A DNA stretch of 64,000 bases from Anolis sagrei (taxonomy: Eukaryota > Chordata > Lepidosauria > Squamata > Anolidae). This document shows positions 55,501 to 64,000 of the stretch, in pieces (the first letter of the stretch is position 1; every line of letters starts with the position of its first letter). The stretch covers positions 20,086,545 to 20,150,544 of the forward strand of contig NC_090025.1 in assembly GCF_037176765.1 (NCBI RefSeq), given 5' to 3'. A model generated the notes under the pieces. That model searched no databases. It had not been told where the DNA came from and was given only the letters and a program-made list of their open reading frames with translations. Position numbers and translations under genes: made by a program.

Positions 55501-58500
55501 CTGTCAGGGTTGAGAAGGGTGGGGTATAAATATGGCAAATAAATAAATAAGATTTGTTGCTTGATGGTCCCTTCCATATTCAGAAGGTGTCTGGTCTGTT
55601 ATTTGAATATTGTTGATGGAATAGCAACCTCACCATAAATGGTAGGTGATCATGTTCATGCTCTGGTCACTCTCTGGAATAGGGAGAAGACTAGGGCAAT
55701 AGACATGATTGCTCCAGAACATCCCACCTCGAGTAGCAGAGCTAAACCATCTCCTTGGTTCAATGAGGAGCTGGCAGTGATGTAGTGAATGCAGAGGAAA
55801 CTAGAGTGCATGTGGTATTCACAGCATAACGAGTCAGACCGAGCACAGCAGTGTCTCTATCTAAGGGCATTCGATGCCGCAAAAATATATCTCTTTGCAT
55901 CCAACCCAGTGTCCACAAAGAACTGTCCAACAGAGCTGTTCTGAATGGTCAGAGGTTTGTTAAACCCCACCTCACAAGATGAGATCCCTGACCATTCGGT
56001 AGCCCGCTATGAAGCATTAACTCAGTTTTTTGCAGACAAATTCGCTCTGATCTGCTCTGATCTGGACACCATGTTAATGGCAGTCTCTGAGGATGTAACA
56101 TGAGCACCTGCTTGTCCGGTTTTGATGGATTCATTTCAAGTGGTGCAGCTCAAGGATGTGGACAAGATCCTTGGAGAAGTGAGGCCAACCACATGCATCC
56201 TAGATCCCTCCCATCCTGGCTGATAGAAGAAGCCAGAGGGTGTTTGGCAAAATAGGTGAAGGTGGTGGTTAACGTCTCCCTTCGGGAAGGCAATATTCCA
56301 GCCAGCTTAAAAGAATCTGCAATAAAACTGCTGTTGAAAAAAAATCAATGGACTCCACTCAATTGAACAACTATTGGCCAGTTTCCAATTTCCCCTTCTT
56401 GAGCAAAGTCATGGAATGTGTGGTGGCCTCACAACTCCAGATGTTCTTGGAGGAAACTGATTATCTGGATCCATCGCAGTCTAGCTTTAGACAGGGCATG
56501 GAACTGAAACAGCCTTGGTCTTAGTGGATGATCTACGCCAGGAACTGGACAGAGAGAGTGTGTCCCTATTGGTTCTACCCGACCTCTCGGTGGCCTTCAA
56601 TACTGTTGACCATGGTATCCTTCTGGGACGCCTCAGAGGAATGAGTCTTAGAGGTACTGTTTTGCAGTGGCTCCAGTCCTTCCAGGAGGATCGTTCCCAG
56701 AAGGTGTTGTTGAGGGACACCTGCTTGGCCTCACAACCATTGTCTTGTGGCGTCCCACAGGGCTCAGTACTGTCCCCCATGTTGTTTAACATCTACATGA
56801 AGCCATTGGAAGAGATCATCCAGAGTTTTGAAGTTCAATGTTATCTGTCCACAGATGAAGTTCAACGTTGTTACTCCTTTTCACCTGCTACTAAGGAGGC
56901 TGTTCAGGTCCTGAACCAGTGCTTGGTACCTGTGATGGTCTGGATGAGGGCAAACAAATTGAAATTGAATCCAGACAAGACAGAGGAACTCCTGGTCAGT
57001 TGCAAAGCTGAACAGGGTATAGGGTTACAGCCTGTGCTGGACGGAGTTACACTCCCTCTGAAGACACAGGTTCGCAGCTTGGGAGTTCTCTTGGATTCAT
57101 CGCCGAGTCAGTAAGCTGTTAGGAATTTTGGAAGTTAGAGTCCAAAACATCTGGAAAGCCAAAGTTGGCCCATGGATGGTTTAAAGGCAGCGCTTTATCT
57201 CTGCAACTCCAAGAACCTACTTGATTGGAAAAGACTAATCTCCAATAGTTCAATAACATTTCCAAGTGCTCCCTATACACAGACCCTTGAGTCATTTATC
57301 CCTACATCTCCATCCTTTCCAGATAGAGGACCTACTTCCAGCCCCATCATACTCTTATATTATCCAATTCTTGAAAAATTTACCATACATTTTCATGGTG
57401 GTTGAGCTGCTACTGTGACCCATCTTAGGTTCAAGGTGCAATTCAACCCACTAACTGAAGAGCACTGGCTGGTTATCCATTCAATGTTCTCGCCCTCTTT
57501 ATAGAAATATATATCAGTACCTTACACATGTATTCTAGTATGAAACAATGTAAAACTATAAAGGTTTTCTTTTTAAGAAATCACTATAGAAAATGACTAG
57601 TACTGAGTCTGGGTAAAAGATCTCTAGCTCTGTCTGGACCTAGAATCCTAATAGTTCTTTGCAAATCTTGGAGAAGTTACTTAAGTGATTTAAACATTCA
57701 ATAGAGAACCAAATAAACTGGTTTGGAAGAGAAGAAAAAGATACATACTGTATCACAGAGAGTAACAAATATAGTAACCGTTGTAAATACATTTTTCCTG
57801 AAATGAAATGTATATGCTTTCCAATATGAACTACTTATTAGCAATTTTAAAGCCAGTTCTCTTTGGGTTACCTGGGCAGTGGAATTTTGTGGGTTGCCTA
57901 TCAGATTTTTAAAGGTGCGCATCGACAACCATTTGAGCTGATGAATAAAGGGTGTGGAGTATGGAATCTCTTTATAAACTTCACCCTTTTGGGTGACTTC
58001 AAAGGACAGCTGATCCAGGTCTTCTCTCATCATCTTGTAGTAATCACATTTGGAAAACTTCAAAGTCAGTATTTCTGCAATGGTATCCTGGTCTTCTATG
58101 GTCCTATCAATCTCTGTTTCAGATGACAAAGAACATTTGAGTTATGACAACGTAAGTAAGCTGTATACAAAATGTATCTCTTAGTCTGTATATCTCAATG
58201 CTTTTAGACTGAGGAATGCCTTGTGGGGCCCAGATACCCTAAAGCCGTGTTTCTCAACCTTCCTAATACCATGACCCTTTAATACAGTTCCTCAGGTTTT
58301 GGTGACCCCAAACAGTTGCTGCTTCAGAATTGCTATGAATCGTAATGTAAATATTTGATATGTAGGATTCACAAATACCTGATACGCCTAAATTTGAATA
58401 CTGGTGTGGTTGGAGGAGGATTGATTTTGTCATTTGGGAGTTGTGGTTGCTGGGATTTTTAGTTCACCTACAATCAAATAACTTTCTGAACTCCACCAAT

Positions 58501-61500
58501 GATGGAATTGAACCAAACTTGGCACACAGAACTCCCATGACCAACAGAAAAGACTGAAAGGGTTTGGTGGACATTGACGTTGAGTTTTGGAGTTGTAGCT
58601 CACCTATATCCAGAGAGCACTGTGGACTCAAACAATGATGGATCTGGTCCAAACTTGGCACAAATCCTCAATATGCCCATACGGGAACACTGGTGGAGTT
58701 TGGGGAAAACAGACCTTGACATTTGGGAGTTGTCATTCTGAACCCCACCAATGATAGAATTGGGCCAAACTTCCCACACACAGAACCCCCATGCCTTGAA
58801 GGGACTATTGATCTACTCATATTTGCATGTTTTTGAGCTGCTAGGTTGGCAGAAGCTGGGCCTAACAGTGGGAGCTCACCCTGCTCCCTGGATTTGAAAT
58901 GCCGACCTTTCGGTCAGCAAGTTCAGCTGCTCAGAAGTTTAACCCGCAATTTGTTTTTTTATTAAGTGCATATATATCTGGTTTGGCACCAAGAAATACG
59001 TTCCATTTGTCTAACAGCACATCTCTAGTTCAAGTAGTTTGAGTATCCATACCAAAAGTGTCAATAGAGGTTTTACTCATTTCTACAGCAGTTGAATCTC
59101 CATTGATGATATCCAGAAAAAAATCAGCAGGATTGTCAAAAGGCTCATGGACAAAACCTGTAAAAAAAAAAAAAACAAGGATAGATTTAAACAGCCTTTA
59201 CTTGAGGCAGAATTAATGAAAACATCCAGAGGATTCATAAATATTTTCAACAGTAATTACAAATTAATTACTAAACTCAATTAAAATAGAATTACGGCCT
59301 GAGCATTCCTTATATAGAATTCGAAATACTTCAAAATCCAAGATTATCGACATGGACAGCTGAGATAGTTACACCTTTGCTTTCTTAAGATCCAATGTAC
59401 ACAAATGTTATTTCATGCACTATTTTTTTAAAATAACATATGGAACAAAATTACCTTCCAGCTACTGTACAAGGTGTCTATGAAACATCATTTAATTTGG
59501 GTCCAATTTCCAAGCTATCTCATTATGTATGTGTATGCAAATGCAGGTATACCAGATTCCAAAAAAATGTAAAACGCAAACCTCTTCTGGTCCTAGCCAT
59601 TTCAGATAAAGCATACTCAACCTGTACGAGCTTTTAAAGATTTTTTTTCTTGCGGGGGAGTGAAGGCTTTGTGCACTTTTCACTCCCTAAGTTTGCACAA
59701 TGCCCTGATACAAAAACTGTTTCTTCTTTTTTTTTGATCCCCGTAGGCCGTAGCTTTAGAGCTTTCTCTGTCTGAATTTTTTAAAAGAAGATCATAATTG
59801 CCAATTCATTTCATGAGATATTAGCAGAGGGCTTTGTTTGTAAACCGTATGTAGACATAAACTCACATTTATTTAACACTAGCTTGGGGACCCAACATTG
59901 TCCAGGTTGTTTTTAAAAGTCATATTTTTTATTTTACAAAATGCATAAGGTTGTGGGTGAACTACAACTCACATCATGCCAGGTTAATCACCTGAAACTC
60001 CATCAGTACTTAATAATAATATAATAAAACTTTATTTGTACCCTGCTACCATCTCCCCAAGAGACTCGGTGCGGCTTACATGAGGCCAAAAGCCCACAAC
60101 TTAGTTTGCCATGTTGAGAAAGTTTGCTTGAGATGAATCATGAGGGGGGTTCGGTGTGATCTCTGGCTGCAGAATAAACTACAGCTCCCACCATGGTGGG
60201 TCAGTCCCCTCAAATCCCTCCAGTTGGTTCAGTTGGTCATAGGGGTTCTGTGTGCCAAGTTTGGTCAGATCCGTCATCAGTTGTGGTCTCTGGATGTAAG
60301 TGAACTACAACTTCCAGAAATGAAGGTCAGTTCCCCCCAAACCCCTCCAGTATTTTCAGTTGGTCATGATAGTTCTGTGTGCCAAGTTAAGTCCAGGGCC
60401 ATCGTTGGTGGGGTCCAGAGTACTCTTTGATTGCGTGTGAACTATAAATCCCAGTACCTACAATGGCTAAAAATCAAGGTGAATTTCCCCCAAACCTCTC
60501 CAATATTTTTCTGAGTTCATGGGGGTTCTGTGTGCCAAATGTGGTCCAGGTCCACTGTCAGTGAGGGGTCACAGTGCTCTGACTTGATACGGGGTGAACT
60601 ACAACTTCAATCATGCGGAGTCAATCCCGCAAACTCCTCCAGTATGTTTAGTTGCTGATTAGTTCTGCTCTATTTGTTATGCAGACAGAGTTGAAAAGAG
60701 TAGGAAAGGGTTAAGGGAGAGGCAGTGGGCGGGATCTTGCAAATTCCACCCCAATGAAGAGAGTAAGAATCACTGGGATGTCTGTATTGGAGAAAACATG
60801 TAAAATCTAGGATGAAATTGTCCCCAAATGAAAACATTCTTTGGGTAGTGGGCAGTAAGAGTTTGGGGAGGACATTGGCAGGGGTTGGGCTACCTCTTCA
60901 TGGCGCTCTTTGATTCTATGATTCTATAACCTGAAATGTCATTGGAGGGAGGGCTTTTGGTGGCTCCTCAGCATTGTGGGTTAAAGCTGTTTGTGGAAGT
61001 GGGAGCCTGTTTGTGGAAGAGGACACCCCAGCCACATACACACACATATATTTTCATATTTATTGGGTATATAGATAGATGGGGAAAGAGAGTGAATTCA
61101 TAGTGTTGCAATACCAAGCAAATATCTGCAACTAAGTGCTTCTTGGAAATGAGTTGGCCACCAAACCCTTCCAGTATTTTCTGTTGGTCAGGGGAGTTCT
61201 GTGTACCAAGTTGGGTTCAATTCCATTTTTGGTGGAATTCAGAATGCTCTTTGATTGCAGGATAACTATAAATCCCAGCAACTACAACCCTCAAATGACA
61301 AAATCAACCCCTCCCCCAACTCCAACAGTATTTAGATTTGGACATATTGGGTATTTGTGCCAAATTTTGTCCAGTGAATGAAAATACATCAGATATTTAC
61401 ATTACAATTCATAACAGTAGCAAAATTACAGTATCAATGAACATAATTTTATGGTTGGGGGACACCACAGCATGAAGAACGGTATTAAGGGCTCATGACG

Positions 61501-61775
61501 TTAGAAAGGTTGAAAACCACTGGTCTACATGGAAAAATTTCTTTAAATTGCCATTTCATCACTTATTTCGCACAATGTATCAAACACGGAACATCGGTAT
61601 TTCTAAATTTAGGGGGAACTCACCCAAATTTTTAAAATACTCGAGAGCTTCATCAGCTGGCCCATGATAGATCAGCCTTCCAGCAGCAAGAAGTGTCAGG
61701 GTGTCGAACAATTTGAAAATCGAATACCGAGGCTGGTGGATGGAAAAAATTATTGTTTTTCCTTGATGTGACAGC
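40420..61775 (-). CDS. ABCG2: ATP-binding cassette transporter G2, 3' two-thirds (human exons 7-16)
   Basis: ABCG2 is a half-transporter that dimerises in the plasma membrane and exports urate, porphyrins and many drugs. Exons in gene order: 61624-61775, 59053-59157, 57872-58113, 51414-51496, 49349-49438, 49046-49170, 47263-47417, 45775-45864, 43471-43556 and 40420-40567. They join in frame to 424 residues plus stop. Seen are the H-loop (FSIHQPRYSIFKLFD), the connecting helix before TM1, six membrane segments, the extracellular loop with C592 and C608 equivalents and one sequon, and the C-terminus. Walker A, signature and Walker B lie in exons beyond 64000. Position beside PKD2, convergent, matches mammals. 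Substrate-contact positions 436 and 439 and the dimer cysteine 603 differ from human, so a lineage-specific paralogue should be kept in mind. Confidence 0.95.
40742..41157 (+). mobile_element. CR1 LINE 3' end
   Basis: Reads MYKYVRGSHREEGASLFSAS and RKNFLTVRAVQQWNSL. The terminal (ATTCTATG)3 is intact. Confidence 0.85.
41157..41635 (+). mobile_element. BovB (RTE-clade) LINE 3' end
   Basis: In three frames it reads the BovB C-terminus: AMVFPVVTYGYESW, FELWCWRKVLRVPWTTRRSN and YFGHIMRRQGK. It closes with AGTCGGAAGCGACTGAATGA. It directly abuts the CR1 tail. Confidence 0.85.
41745..42478 (+). mobile_element. L2 LINE 3' end
   Basis: ALAYKALNGSNSAYLSKHIS and LWNSLVKSAPSLLTFRKKLK, L2 3' UTR, AAATAAATAAA tail. 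In ABCG2 intron 15. Confidence 0.85.
43127..43230. mobile_element. MITE of the GGTGCATCTACACT family, partial
   Basis: GGCGTATCTACAGTGTACAC at left, and GTGGTGTTAAGCTGCATTAA to ATGTAGATGCATCC at right. Confidence 0.55.
43471..43556 (-). CDS. ABCG2: ABCG2 exon 15-equivalent, extracellular loop
   Basis: Encodes ALQVNEFIGLKFCRDLPPGV then NASYVSHDL. C592 and the sequon at N596 are kept; no cysteine stands at the C603 position. The acceptor AAAG has no strong pyrimidine tract. Confidence 0.93.
43637..43792 (-). pseudogene. U2 snRNA-like pseudogene
   Basis: The minus strand begins CTTCTCTGCCTTTTGGCTAA, then GATCAAGTGTAGTATCT, as at the 5' end of U2 (including the branch-site pairing GUAGUA). It continues through TATATTAAATGAATTTTTGG, GGAATAGGGGCTTG and CAGTATTGTAGTGCCTCG to GTGCACC. 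About 156 nt against about 190 for U2; the Sm region and stem-loops are eroded, and there is no U2-type proximal promoter. It lies in ABCG2 intron 14, same sense, 80 bp from exon 15. Confidence 0.85.
44530..44600. repeat. 70-bp segment shared with 47527-47600
   Basis: AATTTAATACCACGGCATTT and GTTAAACATCATCATTTGCT occur in both, in the same orientation and nearly identical. Confidence 0.75.
44648..44914. mobile_element. GC-rich MITE with perfect terminal inverted repeats
   Basis: AGAGCCGTAGCAAACTA (44648-44664) is matched exactly by its reverse complement at 44897-44913. TA adjoins GAGCC on both sides, suggesting a TA target. The middle holds Pro/Arg-rich chance frames and a C-tract at 44819. 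No family recognised. Confidence 0.75.
45290..45365 (-). mobile_element. L2-like 3' tail
   Basis: Reverse tail with TTTTACCCCATCTTTCTCAA and GAGGGACTCAGGTCAGCTTA. Confidence 0.65.
45405..45560. mobile_element. MITE of the GGTGCATCTACACT family, partial
   Basis: ATGGAATCATGGGAGTTG to GCAATTAAAATGGTGTCAAA without clear ends. Confidence 0.6.
45775..45864 (-). CDS. ABCG2: ABCG2 exon 14-equivalent
   Basis: Encodes VFSGLLVNLLTISPWLMWLQ. The L554-L555 plug of the transport path is kept. Confidence 0.95.
45948..46205 (+). mobile_element. tRNA-derived SINE
   Basis: Head CCCCCAGTGGCACAATGGGT, box B-like GGTTCAAATTCGGG, body with TTCTCTCACACCAGAAGCAA and end AGTTGTTCCTGACATG. Confidence 0.75.
46345..47020. 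mobile_element. MITE split by a LINE fragment
   Basis: The left end GGTGCATCTACACTGG is at 46345 and the right end TCTACAATGTAGATGCACCC near 47010. The space between is filled by the LINE at 46385-46830. Confidence 0.55.
46385..46830 (+). mobile_element. LINE fragment, family C
   Basis: Reads ALVLCYSAAEYGWPLWNRSH, TPLEKLHCLADIAPPDICRE and SPAHPLFGYQPT, the same family as 20690-21345. Confidence 0.7.
47263..47417 (-). CDS. ABCG2: ABCG2 exon 13-equivalent, TM4-TM5a
   Basis: Encodes AYAASSLALAVATGQSVTSV and LLINICFMFMI. Human V546 and M549 read Met and Ile here. Confidence 0.95.
47527..47600. repeat. second copy of the 70-bp segment at 44530
   Basis: Only a few substitutions separate the two copies; the flanks are unrelated. 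Confidence 0.75.
47690..48060 (-). mobile_element. LINE family A fragment
   Basis: In shifting minus frames it reads SVLEEAKTTSIEAMVLHH, LNWTSHIVRMPDHRL-like and RGGSQPWSATHSDF, the region ahead of the terminal zinc finger. Confidence 0.6.
48060..48730. other. unassigned block in ABCG2 intron 12
   Basis: Mixed-composition DNA with short open frames on both strands and no motif I recognise. It could be part of an old repeat. Confidence 0.3.
49046..49170 (-). CDS. ABCG2: ABCG2 exon 12-equivalent, TM3 start
   Basis: Encodes HEYIGGYYRVSAYFFSKIIA. The residue equal to human R482 is kept. The intron to exon 11 is only 178 bp. Confidence 0.95.
49349..49438 (-). CDS. ABCG2: ABCG2 exon 11-equivalent, TM2
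   Basis: Encodes GAFFFMTTSQCLNSITTVEL. Relative to human TTNQCF, N436 is Ser and F439 is Leu; both are drug-contact positions. Confidence 0.95.
49865..49991. mobile_element. palindromic hAT MITE
   Basis: Ends CAGGCATGGGCAAACTTCGG and its inverse. Flanks TTTTACAC and ATCTACAC match 6 of 8; the original site was inside the older MITE. Confidence 0.85.
50149..50729. mobile_element. solo LTR (fossil), same family as 32112-32661
   Basis: Begins TGTTAGG and ends CCAACA, sharing AAAATATAGCAGAG near the start and a GACTTG(G/T)GCAGT stretch near the end with the other copy. Exact borders and target duplication are uncertain here. In ABCG2 intron 10. Confidence 0.55.
51414..51496 (-). CDS. ABCG2: ABCG2 exon 10-equivalent, TM1
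   Basis: Encodes LAIITGMAIIFGAVYAGVKN and DMAGIQNR. 83 nt. It follows a 6.4 kb intron filled with repeats. Confidence 0.95.
52568..52985 (+). mobile_element. tRNA-derived SINE with L2-like tail, near full length
   Basis: Head CCCCTGGTGGAATAGTGAGT, middle CATGCAGTCATGCCGGCAAC, CAGAGTCAGACATGACTAGA, then (CCTTTA)n and an L2-like tail with GGAATATAAATAAAGTA. Confidence 0.8.
53098..53963. mobile_element. unclassified element with TTGTTTGATC inverted ends
   Basis: Left GGGTTGTTTGATCCATTTCG, right CTTGATCAAACAA; internal TTCGTTA/TAACGAA motifs and a GC-rich centre. No transposase frame seen. Confidence 0.5.
54112..54740 (+). other. unrecognised block with two overlapping short frames
   Basis: 54218-54529 reads KKISAHIMVTGCSGVFRQKG and RRLLKTRSGGGLKETWVFFK; 54507-54710 continues in another frame (EVREIETIVRKKSCPLTLED). 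The transition without a stop in between looks like a decayed retroposon or DNA-transposon protein. I cannot name it. Confidence 0.3.
54885..55550 (+). mobile_element. L2 LINE 3' end
   Basis: ALAYKDLNGSGPAYLFEHIY, then a decayed C-terminus, L2 3' UTR and AAATAAATAAAT tail. Confidence 0.8.
55570..57115 (+). mobile_element. L2 LINE, central reverse-transcriptase part
   Basis: After a decayed 5' part, 56515-57114 reads VLVDDLRQELDRESVSLLVL, CGVPQGSVLSPMLFNIYMKP and NKLKLNPDKTEELLVSCKAE. The catalytic YADD box has become LSTDE. It stops abruptly at LLDSSPSQ, with no 3' end. Confidence 0.85.
57116..57180. mobile_element. hAT MITE fragment
   Basis: AAGCTGTTAGGAATTTTGGA and CCAAAACATCTGGAAAGCC resemble half of the 49865 MITE. 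Confidence 0.5.
57872..58113 (-). CDS. ABCG2: ABCG2 exon 9-equivalent, linker and connecting helix
   Basis: Encodes the variable linker (EIDRTIEDQD) and then HQLKWLSMRTFKNLIGNPQN, the amphipathic helix before TM1. Donor GTAACC is non-optimal. Confidence 0.92.
58245..58800 (+). mobile_element. hAT element related to 24446-25445, right end missing
   Basis: Starts CCGTGTTTCTCAACCTTCCT and runs through ATGAATCGTAATGTAAATAT and the inner GTTGTGGTTGCTGGGATT blocks. Confidence 0.75.
58815..58945 (-). mobile_element. tRNA-SINE head, reverse
   Basis: TTTGCATGTTTTTGAGCTGC to GACCTTTCGGTCAGCAAGTT and TTTAACCCGC. Confidence 0.65.
59053..59157 (-). CDS. ABCG2: ABCG2 exon 8-equivalent
   Basis: Encodes NPADFFLDIINGDSTAVEM, then a diverged SKTSIDTF. 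Acceptor is a long poly-T tract and ACAG; donor GTATGG. Confidence 0.9.
59885..60905. repeat. composite old repeat in ABCG2 intron 7
   Basis: At least four diverged blocks of the type GTTCTGTGTGCCAAGTTTGG followed by TGAACTACAACTTCC, like the hAT interior but more divergent. An L2 tail (60010-60090, reverse) and a CR1 tail (TTGATTCTATGATTCTATAA) are included. Confidence 0.55.
61155..61522 (-). mobile_element. hAT element related to 24446-25445, one end
   Basis: The reverse strand begins CAGTGGTTTTCAACCTTTCT at 61522 and ends inside the first inner block. Confidence 0.75.
61624..61775 (-). CDS. ABCG2: ABCG2 exon 7-equivalent, end of nucleotide-binding domain
   Basis: Encodes GKTIIFSIHQPRYSIFKLFD and AAGRLIYHGPADEALEYF. 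The H-loop histidine is present. Acceptor TTCAG, donor GTGAGT. Confidence 0.95.
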
Positions 61776-62269
61776 CTGAAGGCAACACAGAAAAGACAAT
61801 TCACTGCTGCAAGTGCCACATGTTTTTAACACTTTGAATCGTTTAAAGCAGTGTTGCTGTGATGTGAGGGGCTGACAATTATTTTATTCCCAGTGTGACA
61901 GGGTCTAATACCATATTTCTTTCTATCTTTGCTGAAAACTCACAACAGGATAGCAGTGAATGGCTCTAGGAGCAGCACTAGTTTGATTAGCACTATTTTA
62001 TAGTATGCATGAATGTGACTTTGAAAAATAGCACTGTTATCTTGAGCAGAACTTCAAGATGATGGGCAAAATGTTTCAACGTCTCTTCGTCTGGCCTTAC
62101 CTCTTTCATTAACATCTATCCATTTGGCATGACCGCTACCCAATTTTTCCATTGCTCTTCTTTAATCTTTAAAGATACTAAAAATTGACATAATAAAGGC
62201 CACATAAACAGCTCAAAGAGAGACATGTGAGAAGCAGGCAGGTTCAGGGAGCCTGGGGTTGGAGGTTTG

Positions 62270-62700
62270 AATGGAGTTACACTCCCACTGAAAATTTTGT
62301 TTACAGCTTATCAATACTCCTGGACCCATCTCTCCAAATGTCAGTCCATGTAGATGTGGTGGTCAGGAGTACTTATTAACACCTTTGGCTGAAATGCCAG
62401 CTGCATCCCTTCCCAGAAATGGAGAGCCTAAGGAAGATAATGCTCACACTGATAATCTCTGCTACCTATGTACCAAGTTTGGAAATTCCTGTTAGTTCAA
62501 AACATTGAAGTCAAATGTGTTATGGGTACATCAAGGAGTGAGGCCATTATACCTATACTAAAATCACTCCACTGATTGCCAATTAGTTTCCAAGCATTGT
62601 TGGCTATTACTCTTAAAGTTCTATTTGGATCACGTTCTGTATAATCCACACTGTACACTTAGGCTACATCAATAGGAATATACTGTCTAGGTCAAGGGAA
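62270..62700 (+). mobile_element. old L2 fragment
   Basis: NGVTLPLKILFTAYQYSWTH-like start (GGAGTTACACTCCCACTGAA), then decayed palm/thumb sequence. In ABCG2 intron 6. Confidence 0.5.
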
Positions 62701-62739
62701 GTCATAGTCCCACTCCATTTTGCTGTGGTCATATCTCAA

Positions 62740-63340
62740 CTGGAATAACACTGGGTCCAGTTTTGGGCACCAAAATTCAAGAGGGATATTAACAAGCTGG
62801 AATGTGTCCAGAGAACGGCGACCAAAATGATCAAAGTTTTGGAAGTTGTAATCCAACATCAGAAGGTCCACATAAAATGATATGGGGGCTGAATTCGGCA
62901 CATGTGGTGTAGATACACCCATAGTAGACAAACTGTAAAGGTAAAGGTAAAGGTTTCCCCTGACATTAAGTCTAGTCAAAGAGCAGCTGAGGAAGCTGGG
63001 TATGTTTAGCTTGGAGAAAAGAAGGCTGAGAAAGTACGTGATAGTCATGTTTACATATTTGAAAGGATGTCATGTTGAGGGAGCAGACTTGCTTTCTGCT
63101 GCTCTGGAGACTATGACACAAGGACACAATGAAACGATTGATTCAAATTACAGATTCCACCTTGGAAGAACTTCCTGAAGGTAAGAGCTGTTCGACCATG
63201 GAATATGCTTCCTGAGAGTGTGGTGGTGGTTTTAAAGCAGAGGCTGGATGGTAATCTTTTGGGGTTGCTTTGACTGTGTTTTCCTGCATGGCAGAGGGTT
63301 GGACTGGATGGCCCTTGTGGTCTCATCCATCTCTAGGATT
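62740..63340 (+). mobile_element. CR1 LINE 3' end with insertion
   Basis: CTGGAATGTGTCCAGAGAAC, GGTATGTTTAGCTTGGAGAA and GGTTGGACTGGATGGCCCTT are CR1. 62845-62980 is foreign, including a reverse SINE end (AAAGGTAAAGGTTTCCCCTG). Confidence 0.7.
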
Positions 63341-64000
63341 TATGATTTAATGATTCTCTGGGGGCATCTTACTTCAACCAGCCAGAACCTCACGAGCAAC
63401 GATCACCCAGAAGACCTTCTCATCAACTCCCCAATACTTTGGAATGTGCCTGCCAGAAGAGCTTTGACAGCTAATCCAGCTGCAAGAGGTTAAAGCAGAA
63501 TTAAAGGACCTTACAATGTTTGCTCAGAGAGGGTTTGCTATTGCCTCCCTCTGAGCAAATAGAGAGACTTGCTCATGATTACCCAGTGCATCTCCATGCT
63601 TGAATAGGAGTTTAAACCATAGCTCTAGTCCAGAAGAACTAAAATATGGTCCGCAGCCCCACCATTACTACACCATTGCAACGAGAGCTACTGGTCTCGC
63701 AAAACCCTCTTATAGTGGTGAGGCTTATTAAATATGGTTTTCCATGGGCGAGCAGATGGTAACTACTGGATGGCATATGTTCTGCATTAGGAACTAGAGC
63801 TGATGTGGTCTATCCAATGCAGTTTTCTCAAATAATCAAACCAAATCTAAAGTTGACCAAAAACTGATTCATAACCCTTTTGGTACTAATGTTGGAGAGT
63901 GGTCCCTGGTCAAAATAGTTCCTGGTCAAGTGGTCTCTGGTAAAAAAAAAAAGGTTGGGAACCACTGTCCTAGTCCAACACTCAAACAACTAAACTACAC
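63341..64000. other. ABCG2 intron 6, right edge, nothing assigned
   Basis: No exon-like match to ABCG2 exon 6 (no LDEPTTGLDSST frame on the minus strand) and no clear repeat ends, apart from a CAGT-type hAT-like edge near 63960. Confidence 0.4.

Noticed and set aside
61776-64000. ABCG2 exon 6 (Walker B and signature)
   Set aside because: No matching frame on the minus strand; the exon must be beyond the right edge.

Overview
This looks like a squamate reptile (lizard-type) genome window. The interspersed repeats are the usual squamate mixture: L2-clade LINEs ending in short A/T-rich tails, CR1 with its ATTCTATG tail, BovB, a Penelope-like element, tRNA-derived SINEs with L2-like tails, and many hAT-type and fold-back MITEs. 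The species cannot be named from the sequence alone.

Three host loci are present, in the gene order known from mammalian 4q22 (SIBLING gene, PKD2, ABCG2). (1) Positions 513-7927 (+) hold the 3' part of a gene made of small phase-0 exons that encode an acidic, Asp/Ser-rich protein. Seven of these exons are 45-nt near-copies inside a tandem array of about 480-500 bp units. Position and exon design suggest a SIBLING/SCPP gene, but I do not recognise the product as a named family member. (2) PKD2 (polycystin-2) is complete on the + strand. Its 15 exons from 12329 to 32999 join in frame to 879 residues. The TOP domain, pore filter, EF-hand and coiled coil are visible, but the N-terminus is much shorter than in human. 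(3) ABCG2 lies on the - strand, convergent with PKD2. Ten exons equivalent to human exons 7-16 lie between 61775 and 40420. The first exons are off the right edge.

Broken or small host-derived pieces: an ASZ1 (GASZ) retropseudogene at about 11340-11898 (-), and a U2 snRNA-like pseudogene at 43637-43792 (-).

The rest is introns and intergenic DNA filled with transposon remains. Several are nested: L2 inside another LINE (8640-10705), a hAT inside a Penelope tail inside a tandem array (13840-15415), a SINE inside a TTA-flanked transposon (27645-28424), and a hAT MITE plus a solo LTR inside one older MITE (49850-50775). The most useful leads are the tandem exon array, the ABCG2 substitutions at substrate-contact positions and the missing dimer cysteine, the short PKD2 N-terminus, a large hairpin 31 nt after a PKD2 splice donor, a fold-back element whose loop shares 26 nt with the ASZ1 pseudogene, and a palindromic Penelope tail with a perfect 12-bp target duplication. 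I found no CRISPR array, no operon-like layout and no clearly new biological system.
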